A stretch of DNA of 64,000 bases. It comes from Brachyspira hampsonii 30446. Its GTDB lineage: Bacteria > Spirochaetota > Brachyspiria > Brachyspirales > Brachyspiraceae. The notes beneath the pieces were generated by a model. The model did no database searches. It worked only from the letters and a program-made list of their open reading frames with translations, and had not been told where the DNA came from. The position numbers and the translations under genes were made by a program. Positions 1 to 7,722 of the stretch are shown here, in pieces. The DNA is taken from the NCBI RefSeq assembly GCF_000316195.1, contig NZ_JH994111.1, positions 380,571 to 444,570 of the forward strand. Reading direction: 5' to 3'. How positions within the stretch are numbered: the stretch's first letter is position 1; each line of letters opens with the position of its first letter.

Positions 1-3
1 ATG

Positions 4-148
4 TATTTAATTTTTTTTACTAAATTAAATATTTGCTGTTTATAAAAATATATTTAATTTTTTTACTAAATTAATTATTTGCTGTTTATAAAAATATATT
101 TAATTTTTTTACTAAATTAATTATTTGCTGTTTATAAAAATATATTTA
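4..148. repeat. 46-bp tandem repeat, about three copies, upstream of sagB
   Basis: A unit containing TTTACTAAATTAATTATTTG followed by CTGTTTATAAAAATATATTT recurs with an exact 46-base period: the GCTGTT landmark is at 35, 81 and 127. The copies are nearly identical, differing only in one T-run length and one A/T change. The array ends a few bases before the sagB start and carries -10-like TATAAT-type sequence in every unit, so it may be a promoter or regulator-binding array. It could extend upstream of the window. Confidence 0.85.
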
Positions 149-163
149 GAGATAGTTGTTTAT

Positions 164-1171
164 ATGAAAGATAAAAATTTAAAAAATAAATTAAAAAAAA
201 TAGAGGTATCAAGAGAAGAATTGGAAGCAAAGGAAATACCGTTGCTTTTTAGTGTTGTAAATTTTTCTTCCAATATACCAGTTTCTATTTATGCAGATAC
301 TATAGGGATAAAAACTTCTGAATCATCATACAGGGCTGCTATGCATTCAGAAGTAAATAGAAATATTAGTGAGGAATATCTTTTAAACTCTAAAAAATCA
401 TCAATAGATTTATCTTCTCTGCTAAATGTTGTAAGTTATTCATCATTTCCTATAGATGCGGCTTTAAGTAACAGGGTATTATTAGAAGAAGAAGTGCATA
501 AAAAGGGAAATGCATTGAAACTTCCACCGTATAAAAATATTAATGCCTCTATAGGATCTGTAATAAGGTCAAGAAGAAGCAGAAGAGATTTTAAAGGCAA
601 TCCATTAACATTAGTTGATTTATCTACTTTACTTTATTATGGAGATGGAATTTCAGGAGATTTTGATTTTAATTTAAATAAAAATGAATATGATACAATA
701 ACTTTCGGAGATAAATATATATCAAAGCTGAGAACAGCTCCTTCAGGCGGAGGACTTTATCCTATATATCTTTATATAGCCGCACTTAATATAAATAATC
801 TTGATAAAGGTATATATAAATACATGCCTTTTACTCATTCGCTTGAAAAAATAAAATTATTTAGCGATGAAGATTTAGAAAATTATTATAACAATAATGT
901 TTTCGGAGGCGGTATAGATTTAAGAAAAGTAGCATTATCTGTTTATTATGTTTATAGTTTGTATGAGAATTCGAGGAAGTACGGAGATATGGCACTTCAA
1001 TTTGCTTTGATAGAAACAGGAGAGATTGCTCAAAATATACAGCTTACTGCTGCTGCAAGCGGTATTTCTGCATGTGATATTGGAGGATTTAATAAAACTT
1101 TATCTGAAGATTTACTTAATATTGATGGTAATACAAATCATGTTGTGCATTTGACTTTACTTTCAAAATAA
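164..1171 (+). CDS. sagB: SagB-type thiazoline/oxazoline dehydrogenase
   Basis: FMN-dependent nitroreductase-fold enzyme of 335 residues that in TOMM pathways oxidises thiazolines or oxazolines to aromatic azoles. Visible family motifs are the arginine-rich SRRSRRDF near residue 135, RTAPSGGGLYP near 190 and GDMALQFALIETGEIAQN near 272, all characteristic of the SagB subgroup. The start at 164 is preferred because the upstream in-frame ATG at 125 lies inside the 46-bp repeat array. It is the first gene of a sagBCDEF-like run on the plus strand, 53 bases before sagC. The symbol is given by homology with the streptolysin S cluster, not from a species-specific name. Confidence 0.85.
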   Translation: MKDKNLKNKLKKIEVSREELEAKEIPLLFSVVNFSSNIPVSIYADTIGIKTSESSYRAAMHSEVNRNISEEYLLNSKKSSIDLSSLLNVVSYSSFPIDAALSNRVLLEEEVHKKGNALKLPPYKNINASIGSVIRSRRSRRDFKGNPLTLVDLSTLLYYGDGISGDFDFNLNKNEYDTITFGDKYISKLRTAPSGGGLYPIYLYIAALNINNLDKGIYKYMPFTHSLEKIKLFSDEDLENYYNNNVFGGGIDLRKVALSVYYVYSLYENSRKYGDMALQFALIETGEIAQNIQLTAAASGISACDIGGFNKTLSEDLLNIDGNTNHVVHLTLLSK

Positions 1172-1224
1172 AATAATTAAATTTATGTAATATAAACATA
1201 TATAAAAAATAATAGGTTATAAAA

Positions 1225-2316
1225 ATGGATAAAAAAAATATTAAACTTTATGATAATGTAAGTATCTTCTTTAATTCTGATCATGAGATTAGATTTAGAA
1301 AAGGAGTATGGAATTTTGAGGAGGCTTCTTTAGAGCTTAATGATTTAAATGATGATATAAAAGAAGCTGTTATGTTCATTTCTAAAGAACTTTTTGATGA
1401 TAAATTAATTTCTTTTGATGATATAGTAAAGAAATTTTCTCTTAATGATAAAGATAGTGACTTTTTGAATGAGATTATATCTTCTCTTATAGGCAATAGA
1501 TTTTTAGAGTATGATGATAAAAAAAATAATATGCTTAATACTGTTTATGAGTTCATAGGAGAATATTTTTATGATATACCAGATGAAAGTAAGGTTCAGA
1601 AGAATAAAATAATGTTCATTACTGATAATGACAGATTAAAAGAGTATGCAAAATTAACATCAGAAGATTTGTATATGAATGTCATCATGATGGATATTGA
1701 TGATATAAAAAAAATAGAGAAAGCAAATCTTACAGATACTACAGATGCCATTGACAACATAGAAAAACATAAAGAATTAATAAATTTATTTGATGATATT
1801 TCCTGTATTGTTGTAAGTGTTGAGAAGCCTAGATTAAATTTACTTAGAAATATAAATAGACTTCTTCTGGATAAATCTATACCAATAGTTATATCAATAT
1901 TAGACGGACCGTTTTTAAATATTACTACAATAAAAGGTAAAGAAACCGGATGTTATGAATGTTTTGAAAATAGAGTAGTGGCTAGAAATGAAAGTTTATC
2001 AGTTTATAATAAATTTGTTAAGCAGAGTATGAATTTTAAATATAATGGTAAAAGAACTTATATAACACCTATTTTACAGACATTTACTTCTCTTGCATTA
2101 TATGAAGCATTTTTATTTGCATCTATAGGTAAATGCAAACTAGCAGGACGAGTTATTAATGTTTATATACCTTTAATAGAGATTCAGATTCAGGATTTAC
2201 TTAGAGTACCTTTCTGTCCTGCATGCGGTCATATAAGTAAGGCTAAATATAATGAGATGTATACTTCTTCAAAACAGATAATAGAAAATTTTTCAAGTAA
2301 AGTGATAATAAAATGA
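1225..2316 (+). CDS. sagC: SagC-like cyclodehydratase partner protein (E1/ThiF-like)
   Basis: 363-residue partner of the YcaO enzyme; in SLS-type pathways it recognises the precursor leader and presents the core peptide to YcaO for ATP-dependent backbone cyclisation. The N-terminal part is charged and helical, as expected for the peptide-binding region. Two CxxC pairs, GCYEC near residue 243 and CPAC near 332, form the structural zinc tetrad typical of the ThiF-like fold in this family. It sits between sagB and the YcaO gene, 18 bases before the latter. The sequence is divergent; the assignment leans on the zinc motifs and the gene order. Confidence 0.78.
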   Translation: MDKKNIKLYDNVSIFFNSDHEIRFRKGVWNFEEASLELNDLNDDIKEAVMFISKELFDDKLISFDDIVKKFSLNDKDSDFLNEIISSLIGNRFLEYDDKKNNMLNTVYEFIGEYFYDIPDESKVQKNKIMFITDNDRLKEYAKLTSEDLYMNVIMMDIDDIKKIEKANLTDTTDAIDNIEKHKELINLFDDISCIVVSVEKPRLNLLRNINRLLLDKSIPIVISILDGPFLNITTIKGKETGCYECFENRVVARNESLSVYNKFVKQSMNFKYNGKRTYITPILQTFTSLALYEAFLFASIGKCKLAGRVINVYIPLIEIQIQDLLRVPFCPACGHISKAKYNEMYTSSKQIIENFSSKVIIK

Positions 2317-2334
2317 TTAAATGATGGACAATAT

Positions 2335-3681
2335 ATGATTAAATATTACCCAAGCTATAAAAATATATTAAATAAATACAATTCTATTTGCGGTCATCAG
2401 ACAGGTATTATGGATTCTCTTATTATAATGCAGGCTAATTCTGTTATTGCTGAAAATATCAATACATGTACTGCTATGCTTCCGGATTATCATAAAATAT
2501 TATTAGGCGATAATGCTGAAGTTAATTATCATCTTTCAGGTTATGGTATTTATAGAGATGAGGCTGTTATTAGATTATTGGGTGAAGGCATTGAAAGATA
2601 TGCATTATTTACAGCAAATTTATACTTTGAAGAAAAATTAAAATATGCCTCCTATAATCAATTAAAAGAAAAGTATCCTGATAATATAATACCTTTTGAA
2701 TATGTTAAGATATATAGCGATGAAGACTGTAATAAATTAAATAGTATAGGTATTTTAGAAAATATAACAGAAGATGATGTATTGTCTTGGGTACTTCTCC
2801 CTTCTTTATTTGACAAAGAAAAAGAGTATTATGTACCTGCACAGAATTTCTTTTTATCTCATATTATTAGAAGGGATAAGAAGGAAAAAATATTTATAGG
2901 GGGATTTTCAAAGGGAAGTGCAAGTCATAAAAGTATTCCGCTTGCCTTGAAATCTGCTGTCAATGAAATTATAGAATGCGATGCATGCATGATAAAATGG
3001 TATACAGAGAGTAAAGTCAAAGAAATTATTATTGATGATGATATTCTTAATGAAGTTATAAATAGTATTTTAAAAGATATTGATTATAATGTTAGAGTTT
3101 TTGATTATACAGTTGACAAAAAATTAGGATATGTTTTTACTGTTATGCTTGTAAATAAAAGTGAAAAATCTCCTTATATTGTTGTAGGGGCTTCTTCTGG
3201 GCTTAATCCTAGAAAAGTTATATACAGAGCCTTTATGGAGGCTTTAGCTATACTTACATTAAATATTAACGGACCTTTATCAATGCCGGCGGATTATTTG
3301 GAGACTGTATCTGAAAAAAATTATCTTAATCTTGACAGTAATGTTAATTATTGGGCTGATGCTGTCAATAAAGATAAGAATTTAAAATTTATTAACAGTA
3401 AAGTTCAGGAAAAAATCGAATTAAAAAAATATAAAAACCTCGAAGTAAATACTGAGTCTGATTTGGAGTATTTATTAAAAGGTCTTTATAATGTATCTAA
3501 ATATGCAGTTTATTTGGATATTACATCTTCCGAAATATCGGATAAAGATTTGCATGTTATTCGTGTATATATTCCGGAGCTTGTTCAAATGTCAATGCCT
3601 GCTTTCCCTTACAGTAAGCACCCTAGGATTATTAATAATGGAGGAATTTCAAATAATGAATTTCCACACCCATTACCTTAG
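2335..3681 (+). CDS. sagD: YcaO-domain cyclodehydratase (SagD-like)
   Basis: 448-residue YcaO protein that uses ATP to activate amide backbones of the precursor so that Cys, Ser or Thr side chains cyclise to azolines. ATP/Mg-binding motifs are visible: GEGIERYA near residue 82 and SKGSASHKS near 192 followed by NEIIECDACMIKW near 209. The protein ends in EFPHPLP, a PxPxP tail; in TOMM YcaO proteins this C-terminus reaches into the active site, which supports a genuine cyclodehydratase. The last 26 bases overlap sagE, implying coupled translation. Confidence 0.88.
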   Translation: MIKYYPSYKNILNKYNSICGHQTGIMDSLIIMQANSVIAENINTCTAMLPDYHKILLGDNAEVNYHLSGYGIYRDEAVIRLLGEGIERYALFTANLYFEEKLKYASYNQLKEKYPDNIIPFEYVKIYSDEDCNKLNSIGILENITEDDVLSWVLLPSLFDKEKEYYVPAQNFFLSHIIRRDKKEKIFIGGFSKGSASHKSIPLALKSAVNEIIECDACMIKWYTESKVKEIIIDDDILNEVINSILKDIDYNVRVFDYTVDKKLGYVFTVMLVNKSEKSPYIVVGASSGLNPRKVIYRAFMEALAILTLNINGPLSMPADYLETVSEKNYLNLDSNVNYWADAVNKDKNLKFINSKVQEKIELKKYKNLEVNTESDLEYLLKGLYNVSKYAVYLDITSSEISDKDLHVIRVYIPELVQMSMPAFPYSKHPRIINNGGISNNEFPHPLP

Positions 3682-4318
3682 TGCTTTTCTTGTACTGCTT
3701 GCCATTTCTTTTCCTACTTCTTTGATAGGAGTATTTTTCAAATTAAATTTAGGAAAGATTAATACTATACTTCCAAATAGTTTAAGTCATCTTTTATTTG
3801 TGGTAATGCTATTTTTTACAGGATATATAGGAATAATTAATTATCATATTGATATTTATTTTGTTGTTTTAGCTTTTATTATGTCCTTTGTATGTATTGG
3901 ATTAGAAATATTTGAGTCAATGCTGATTCATTTTTTTAAATATAAATTCTGGATAAAAAGTATAGAAGTTCATAAAATAATAGAAAAAAAGAATATATTA
4001 TTTGATATAATAATAATATTCATAGGTGTTTTATGTGAAGAGATGATTTTCAGGCAGGTTTTTTTTAATATCACTTATAATATATTTAATATTAATATTC
4101 ATATTATTATTATACTTTCAGCATTTATATATTCCATTAATCATATATATTTCGGAGCTAATGCTGTATTTCAGAAGTTTATTGTAGGGATTATTTATTC
4201 TTTATTGTTTGTATTTTCTTCTTTTAGTATAATAGCACCTGTAATTACTCATTTTTTACAGAACTTTATTTTATATATACTATCATTTAGAAGAAATAAA
4301 AGAGAGGCATTAAATTGA
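3656..4318 (+). CDS. sagE: CPBP-family intramembrane protease (SagE-like)
   Basis: 220-residue polytopic membrane protein with the three CPBP (Abi/Rce1-like) motifs: E128-E129-x-x-x-R133, YxxxH ending at His163, and H199-FLQ-N203. In streptolysin S clusters this protein is proposed to remove the precursor leader or to give self-immunity. A start at 3656 is chosen because GGAGG lies about 11 bases upstream and the protein then begins directly before the first membrane helix; longer in-frame starts lie within sagD. It overlaps sagD by 26 bases and shares the TTGA junction with the next gene. Confidence 0.8.
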   Translation: MNFHTHYLSAFLVLLAISFPTSLIGVFFKLNLGKINTILPNSLSHLLFVVMLFFTGYIGIINYHIDIYFVVLAFIMSFVCIGLEIFESMLIHFFKYKFWIKSIEVHKIIEKKNILFDIIIIFIGVLCEEMIFRQVFFNITYNIFNINIHIIIILSAFIYSINHIYFGANAVFQKFIVGIIYSLLFVFSSFSIIAPVITHFLQNFILYILSFRRNKREALN

Positions 4319-5061
4319 TATTTTTAACTCTTTTACCTTATATAGCAGTATCTTTTATATTAGGCATTATAATCAAGTTTTTAGAACATACTAATATAAT
4401 TAATAATATTTGCTTTAAATTAATGAATCATAGCAAGCTTGAATATGATGAAATATATGTTTATGTAAGCACTTATATATATTGGCTATTAATGATTTTT
4501 TTTGCTGTTGTAATAAGTTTAGTAGAAAAACAAAATATTTTATCATATTTATCTATAGAAAGAAAATATATAATTTATATTTTTATAAATATTTTTGCTG
4601 TTATATCTTCTTTTGAACTTATTATTAGCGTAATAAGTATATTAAATAGTGATATGAAAGTAAATACTATCTTTAATAATATATTATTAGTTCCTTCAGT
4701 ATATATGCTTTATTCTTCAAGAAGCAATCCTAAATGGACTTTGATAATGTTTGCCAGTATAATTAAATGTTTATTCTTCAACGGAGTAATATACTTAGCT
4801 GTGAAAATGAAGTTTAGCGACTACAGTATATTTTTTACTATTTTCATAGTAAGTATTTTATTTTCATTAGAAGAAATTTTGAGAGTAAATAATATAAAGC
4901 AGGCATTGATATTTACAATAGCTTGTTTTATTGTTACAGCTATTAATACTATCTCATTTGAATATAGCGGAAGTTTAATTCCTTCTATATTTGCTAATAT
5001 ATCTTTTACACTTTATTATTTTGGACAGTTCGAGAATATGGACAAATTTTATAAAAATTAG
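4315..5061 (+). CDS. polytopic membrane protein in SagF position
   Basis: 248-residue protein of unknown function with about seven hydrophobic segments and almost no soluble domain. It starts with TTG overlapping the sagE stop (TTGA), with GAGAGG upstream, so it is translationally coupled. Its place after the CPBP protease matches SagF of streptolysin S operons, also an uncharacterised membrane protein. The stretch LEEILRVNN near residue 184, with polar residues in two later helices, vaguely resembles a CPBP protease with broken spacing (EExxR rather than EExxxR). It could therefore be a decayed paralogue of its neighbour; this is conjecture. Confidence 0.6.
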   Translation: MIFLTLLPYIAVSFILGIIIKFLEHTNIINNICFKLMNHSKLEYDEIYVYVSTYIYWLLMIFFAVVISLVEKQNILSYLSIERKYIIYIFINIFAVISSFELIISVISILNSDMKVNTIFNNILLVPSVYMLYSSRSNPKWTLIMFASIIKCLFFNGVIYLAVKMKFSDYSIFFTIFIVSILFSLEEILRVNNIKQALIFTIACFIVTAINTISFEYSGSLIPSIFANISFTLYYFGQFENMDKFYKN

Positions 5062-5127
5062 GTATTAATTTTTTTATATATTTTATATAGAAAATTTAAT
5101 ATGAAAAACATCAAAAGGAGTTGTTAT

Positions 5128-5252
5128 ATGATTAGATATTCTTCTAAACTACTAACAACATGTTCTATAAAAGTCAATCTGTTGTGTTGACTCCTGGAGG
5201 ATGTTGCTGTTCTTGTTGTTGTTCTTGCTACGTTAGCGTAGTAGTCAACTAA
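5128..5252 (+). pseudogene. sagA: SagA-like TOMM precursor, frameshifted copy
   Basis: AAGGAG at 5115-5120 precedes ATG 5128. Reading starts like the intact copy (MIRYSSKL, then TTCS) but an A-run near 5168-5172 has one A fewer than in the second copy, and the frame hits TGA at 5188. The following frame carries the core TPGGCCCSCCCSCYVSVVVN to a TAA at 5250. So the leader and core are both present but out of frame. Either the gene is dead, the A-run is phase-variable, or slippage restores the frame. It is 66 bases after the SagF-position gene, in the same orientation. Confidence 0.8.
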
Positions 5253-5263
5253 TTTATTATAAT

Positions 5264-5610
5264 AGACTTGTTTCAAAAAGTACTTGACAAATGCTTTTGT
5301 ACTTTCATTAAAGCAATAATTATGTTAATATCTTATTAAAAAAGGTTTTTATTAAAATGATTGATTGTCAAAGTATTATTGGCTTAAAAAACATATTTCT
5401 TTCTTTTAGAAAAATTAAGAAAAGTATATAAGGATTGTAATAACGGCAGACCGCGAAAACCCTCTTTAGAAACGATGCTTTTTCTCACTTTTGTATATTT
5501 CAAACAATACATCACTTTTAGACAATTATCTTTCTATTTTAATGTATCTGCTTCTACTATTTCTCAAGTATTCATTATATAGAAGAATTATTGTATCTTA
5601 TTTTGAATAA
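5264..5610. mobile_element. remnant of IS5-like insertion sequence
   Basis: It begins with the terminal repeat AGACTTGTTTCAAAA shared by all MITEs in this window. Positions 5400-5579 read, in one frame, as a transposase N-terminal piece including GRPRKPSLETMLFLTFVYF and a helix-turn-helix ending SASTISQVF, matching the HTH segment of IS5-family DDE transposases. A frame change lies upstream and the catalytic part and right end are missing; the next element starts immediately. It is probably the autonomous parent of the MITEs, now decayed. Confidence 0.65.
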
Positions 5611-5611
5611 T

Positions 5612-5924
5612 AGACTTGTTTCAAAACTCAAATTTTTAATATTTATAGTTTTTTAATTTAATATTTTTTTGATTATAGTTGGGGCTTTGCTGCGAAGCAC
5701 ACAGTCGTGCCAAACCACACTTCTTTTGTGACGCCTGTCCGCCTTCGGTGTGGCACATACGAAGTACGCCTCGCCGTGCGTGCCTTCGGCAGGCGAGAAG
5801 CAAAAAGACTGCATATTTATATACTAAAACAATAATTTATAAAACATGTCAAACATTATTTTATAAATTATAAAATTATGAAATTTTTATATGTAATTTT
5901 TTCAAGTAGTTTTGAAACAAGTCT
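5612..5924. mobile_element. MITE-like element, copy B
   Basis: Perfect terminal inverted repeats AGACTTGTTTCAAAAC and GTTTTGAAACAAGTCT bound a 313-bp element with AT-rich arms and a GC-rich core (about 5680-5810) full of short inverted motifs. It is flanked by TAATA on both sides (equivalently AAT if the outer A/T belong to the repeat). No complete transposase gene is present; the short open frame in the core has no plausible start or family and is not annotated. Confidence 0.8.
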
Positions 5925-5966
5925 AATAAAAACTACATACAAGTAAAGAATGATAAAAAAATTATT

Positions 5967-6229
5967 ATACTTGTTTCAAAACTAAATTTATAAATTTTTA
6001 ATTTAATATTTTTAAATTTAGTTGGGGCTTTGCTGCGAAGCAGACATTCGTGCCAAACCCCAGTTCTTTTATTGGTATAAAAGAACCAAGAGAACTGCAT
6101 TTTCTAGCTTAAACATACAATTTACACAATAAGTAAAACATTTAATTAAACTATAATTAATATTATTTATATTTATCATAAAATAATAAACTTATTAAAT
6201 TATTTGTCAAGTACTTTTGAAACAAGTCT
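5967..6229. mobile_element. MITE-like element, copy C, left end degenerate
   Basis: 263-bp relative of copy B: the left end reads ATACTTGTTTCAAAAC instead of AGACTTG, the right end is an intact TTTTGAAACAAGTCT. The core keeps GTTGGGGCTTTGCTGCGAAG but lacks most of the GC-rich middle. It is the last of three elements packed between the two precursor copies. Confidence 0.75.
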
Positions 6230-6253
6230 AATAGTTTATAGTAAATTAATACG

Positions 6254-6284
6254 CCTGCTATATTAGTTTTATTAATGCAGCGGG
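6254..6284 (+). other. hairpin after sagA copy 1 (degenerate)
   Basis: Arms CCTGCTATATT and AATGCAGCGGG correspond to the perfect hairpin after the second precursor but contain an A-C mismatch and extra G-U pairs. It belongs to the duplicated block that runs from the precursor into the start of the ATPase gene. Confidence 0.55.
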
Positions 6285-6314
6285 TTATTTACGATAATAA
6301 TTAAGTTGGTTATA

Positions 6315-6568
6315 ATGGAAACATTGATTAGTGCTAGAAATATAGAAAAGAAATTTAATAAAAATCTTATTTTAAAGAACGGAGAAACTACTCCTTATCT
6401 TAATGGAGATTATTCTACCTCAGAGCTTACAGTTACAAAATAACAATATATAAATTATCTGATAATTCATTTAAAACGGCTTTTGTAGGAATTGAAGAGA
6501 TTTTTACATTTACTGATACTGGTTTAACTGTTAGTTCTTTATGGAAAGAAGTTATTTATCAAAAATAA
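6315..6568 (+). pseudogene. chimeric scar: truncated sagG start fused to lipoprotein remnant
   Basis: Bases 6315-6379 are identical to the first 65 bases of the ABC ATPase gene at 6985. From 6380 the sequence switches to a relative of the 3' part of the lipoprotein gene at 17338 (shared stretches such as AATTATCTGATAATTCATTT, here with small changes and a broken frame). The join creates a 42-codon open frame (6315-6443) that is unlikely to be functional. The lipoprotein-type terminator (AAGCCTCTTTTTT, near 6600) follows. This is direct evidence of a duplication followed by illegitimate recombination. Confidence 0.8.
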
Positions 6569-6667
6569 TGATAAAATTTTGATAAAAAGTTGGCTGCAAA
6601 AAGCCTCTTTTTTATTTGCATTGAAAAATATTTATATAAAAAAGTTATAAAAATATTTTATATACTA

Positions 6668-6696
6668 TTGACATTTATTTATATTTGTGTTATATA
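6668..6696 (+). promoter_or_regulatory. sigma70-type promoter of sagA copy 2
   Basis: TTGACA at 6668-6673, a 17-base spacer, then TATATATATA from 6691. It lies 70 bases upstream of the intact precursor start. Closely similar sequence, including the TTGACA, recurs at 18386 upstream of potA. Confidence 0.75.
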
Positions 6697-6765
6697 TATA
6701 GCATTCAATAATAAATAATTTAAAGAATATCTTAAATAATGGATATTCTTTGAAGGAGTTGTTAT

Positions 6766-6891
6766 ATGATTAAATATTCTTCTAAACTAAGAACAACATG
6801 TTCTCTAAAAAGTCAATCTGTTGTGTTGACTCCTGGAGGATGTTGCTGTTCTTGTTGTTGTTCATGCTGCTTTAGCGTAACAACCAAATAA
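6766..6891 (+). CDS. sagA: SagA-like TOMM (streptolysin S family) precursor peptide, intact
   Basis: 41-residue precursor. The leader begins MIKYSSKL, closely resembling the MLKFTSNI start of streptococcal SagA and preserving the aromatic-xxx-aliphatic (FxxxB-type) motif used for recognition by SagC. The core TPGGCCCSCCCSCCFSV carries eight cysteines and several serines that can become thiazoles and oxazoles, after a PGG boundary as in SagA. AAGGAG lies at 6752-6757, about 8 bases before ATG. It has its own promoter and is followed by a strong hairpin and the exporter genes. The expected product is a small modified peptide of the cytolysin type; haemolytic activity is inferred from the family, not shown here. 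Confidence 0.88.
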   Translation: MIKYSSKLRTTCSLKSQSVVLTPGGCCCSCCCSCCFSVTTK

Positions 6892-6923
6892 TTTATTATA
6901 ATATTTTATAGTAAATTAATACG

Positions 6924-6954
6924 CCTGCTGTATTGGTTTTATTAATGCAGCAGG
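6924..6954 (+). terminator. hairpin between sagA and the exporter genes
   Basis: Arms CCTGCTGTATT and AATGCAGCAGG pair over 11 positions (one G-U) around a 9-base loop, followed by TTATTTATAATAA rather than a solid T-run. It probably acts as a leaky terminator or RNA stabiliser that lets the small precursor be made in excess over sagG. A terminator after sagA is also known in streptolysin S operons. Confidence 0.6.
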
Positions 6955-6984
6955 TTATTTATAATAATAATTAAGTTGGTTATA

Positions 6985-7677
6985 ATGGAAACATTGATTA
7001 GTGCTAGAAATATAGAAAAGAAATTTAATAAAAATCTTATTTTAAAGAATGTTAATTTTGATATAAATAAAGGTGAAATAATAGTACTTGTAGGTCCTAA
7101 TGGTTCGGGAAAAACTACATTAATTAATATATTATTAGGAATATTAAAAGCTGATAAAGGCGAATTAAAAATAAATATAGATAATTATAAAAAACATATA
7201 GGAGTTCAGCTTCAGTCTACTCCATTTTTTGATGGATACAGTGTAAAAGATAATATATTAATGTTTTCAGCACTTTATGATATAAAAATGACCGATGAAG
7301 AAATAGAAAGCATTACAAAAAAATACGGATTGAATCCGAAAACTCTTGCTATAAAACTTTCAGGGGGTGAACAGAAGAAACTTGCTATAATGATAGCTAC
7401 TATGCAAAATCCGGACTTACTTGTATTTGATGAGCCTACTGCAAGTTTGGATCCTAGAGAAAGGTATAATGTTAAAAATATGTTGTTAGAGTTTGCTAAA
7501 AATAATAAGACTATACTTTTTACTTCTCATGATTTAGAGGAAGTTGAGGACCTTGCTGGCAAAATAGTATTTTTATATAAAGGCGAGATATTAGAAAGCG
7601 GCAGCAAAGAAGAACTTTTAAATAAATATAATTTTGATAGTTTGGAGAAGCTTTACCTGCATATTACTAACTATTAA
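6985..7677 (+). CDS. sagG: ABC transporter ATPase of the TOMM exporter (SagG-like)
   Basis: 230-residue nucleotide-binding subunit expected to power export of the modified peptide. Walker A GPNGSGKTT spans residues 37-45, the signature LSGGE lies at 125-129, Walker B LLVFDEP at 145-151, and the switch His follows in FTSHDLEE. ATG 6985 is chosen over the TTG nine bases upstream because homologues usually begin shortly before the first strand. A 65-base copy of its start is stranded at 6315. It is 45 bases upstream of the permease gene. Confidence 0.85.
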   Translation: METLISARNIEKKFNKNLILKNVNFDINKGEIIVLVGPNGSGKTTLINILLGILKADKGELKINIDNYKKHIGVQLQSTPFFDGYSVKDNILMFSALYDIKMTDEEIESITKKYGLNPKTLAIKLSGGEQKKLAIMIATMQNPDLLVFDEPTASLDPRERYNVKNMLLEFAKNNKTILFTSHDLEEVEDLAGKIVFLYKGEILESGSKEELLNKYNFDSLEKLYLHITNY

Positions 7678-7722
7678 TATATTTTTGAAATTTTTAAATT
7701 TTATGGAAATAAAAGAATAATC

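Noticed and set aside
4..148. 46-bp repeats considered as a CRISPR array
   Set aside because: There are no unique spacers between the repeats; it is a direct tandem array, and no cas genes are present.
3491..3655. Extended N-terminus for SagE starting inside sagD
   Set aside because: The extra residues are out-of-frame sagD sequence, and a good ribosome-binding site precedes 3656.
5128..5252. Programmed frameshift as the definite mode for sagA copy 1
   Set aside because: The A-run is only four bases and no stimulatory structure is evident; a broken duplicate is the simpler reading, so programming is mentioned only as an alternative.
5679..5873. 64-codon open frame inside MITE copy B (and similar frames in copies E and F)
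   Set aside because: They lie in the repeated GC-rich core, have no ribosome-binding site or family pattern, and differ between copies.
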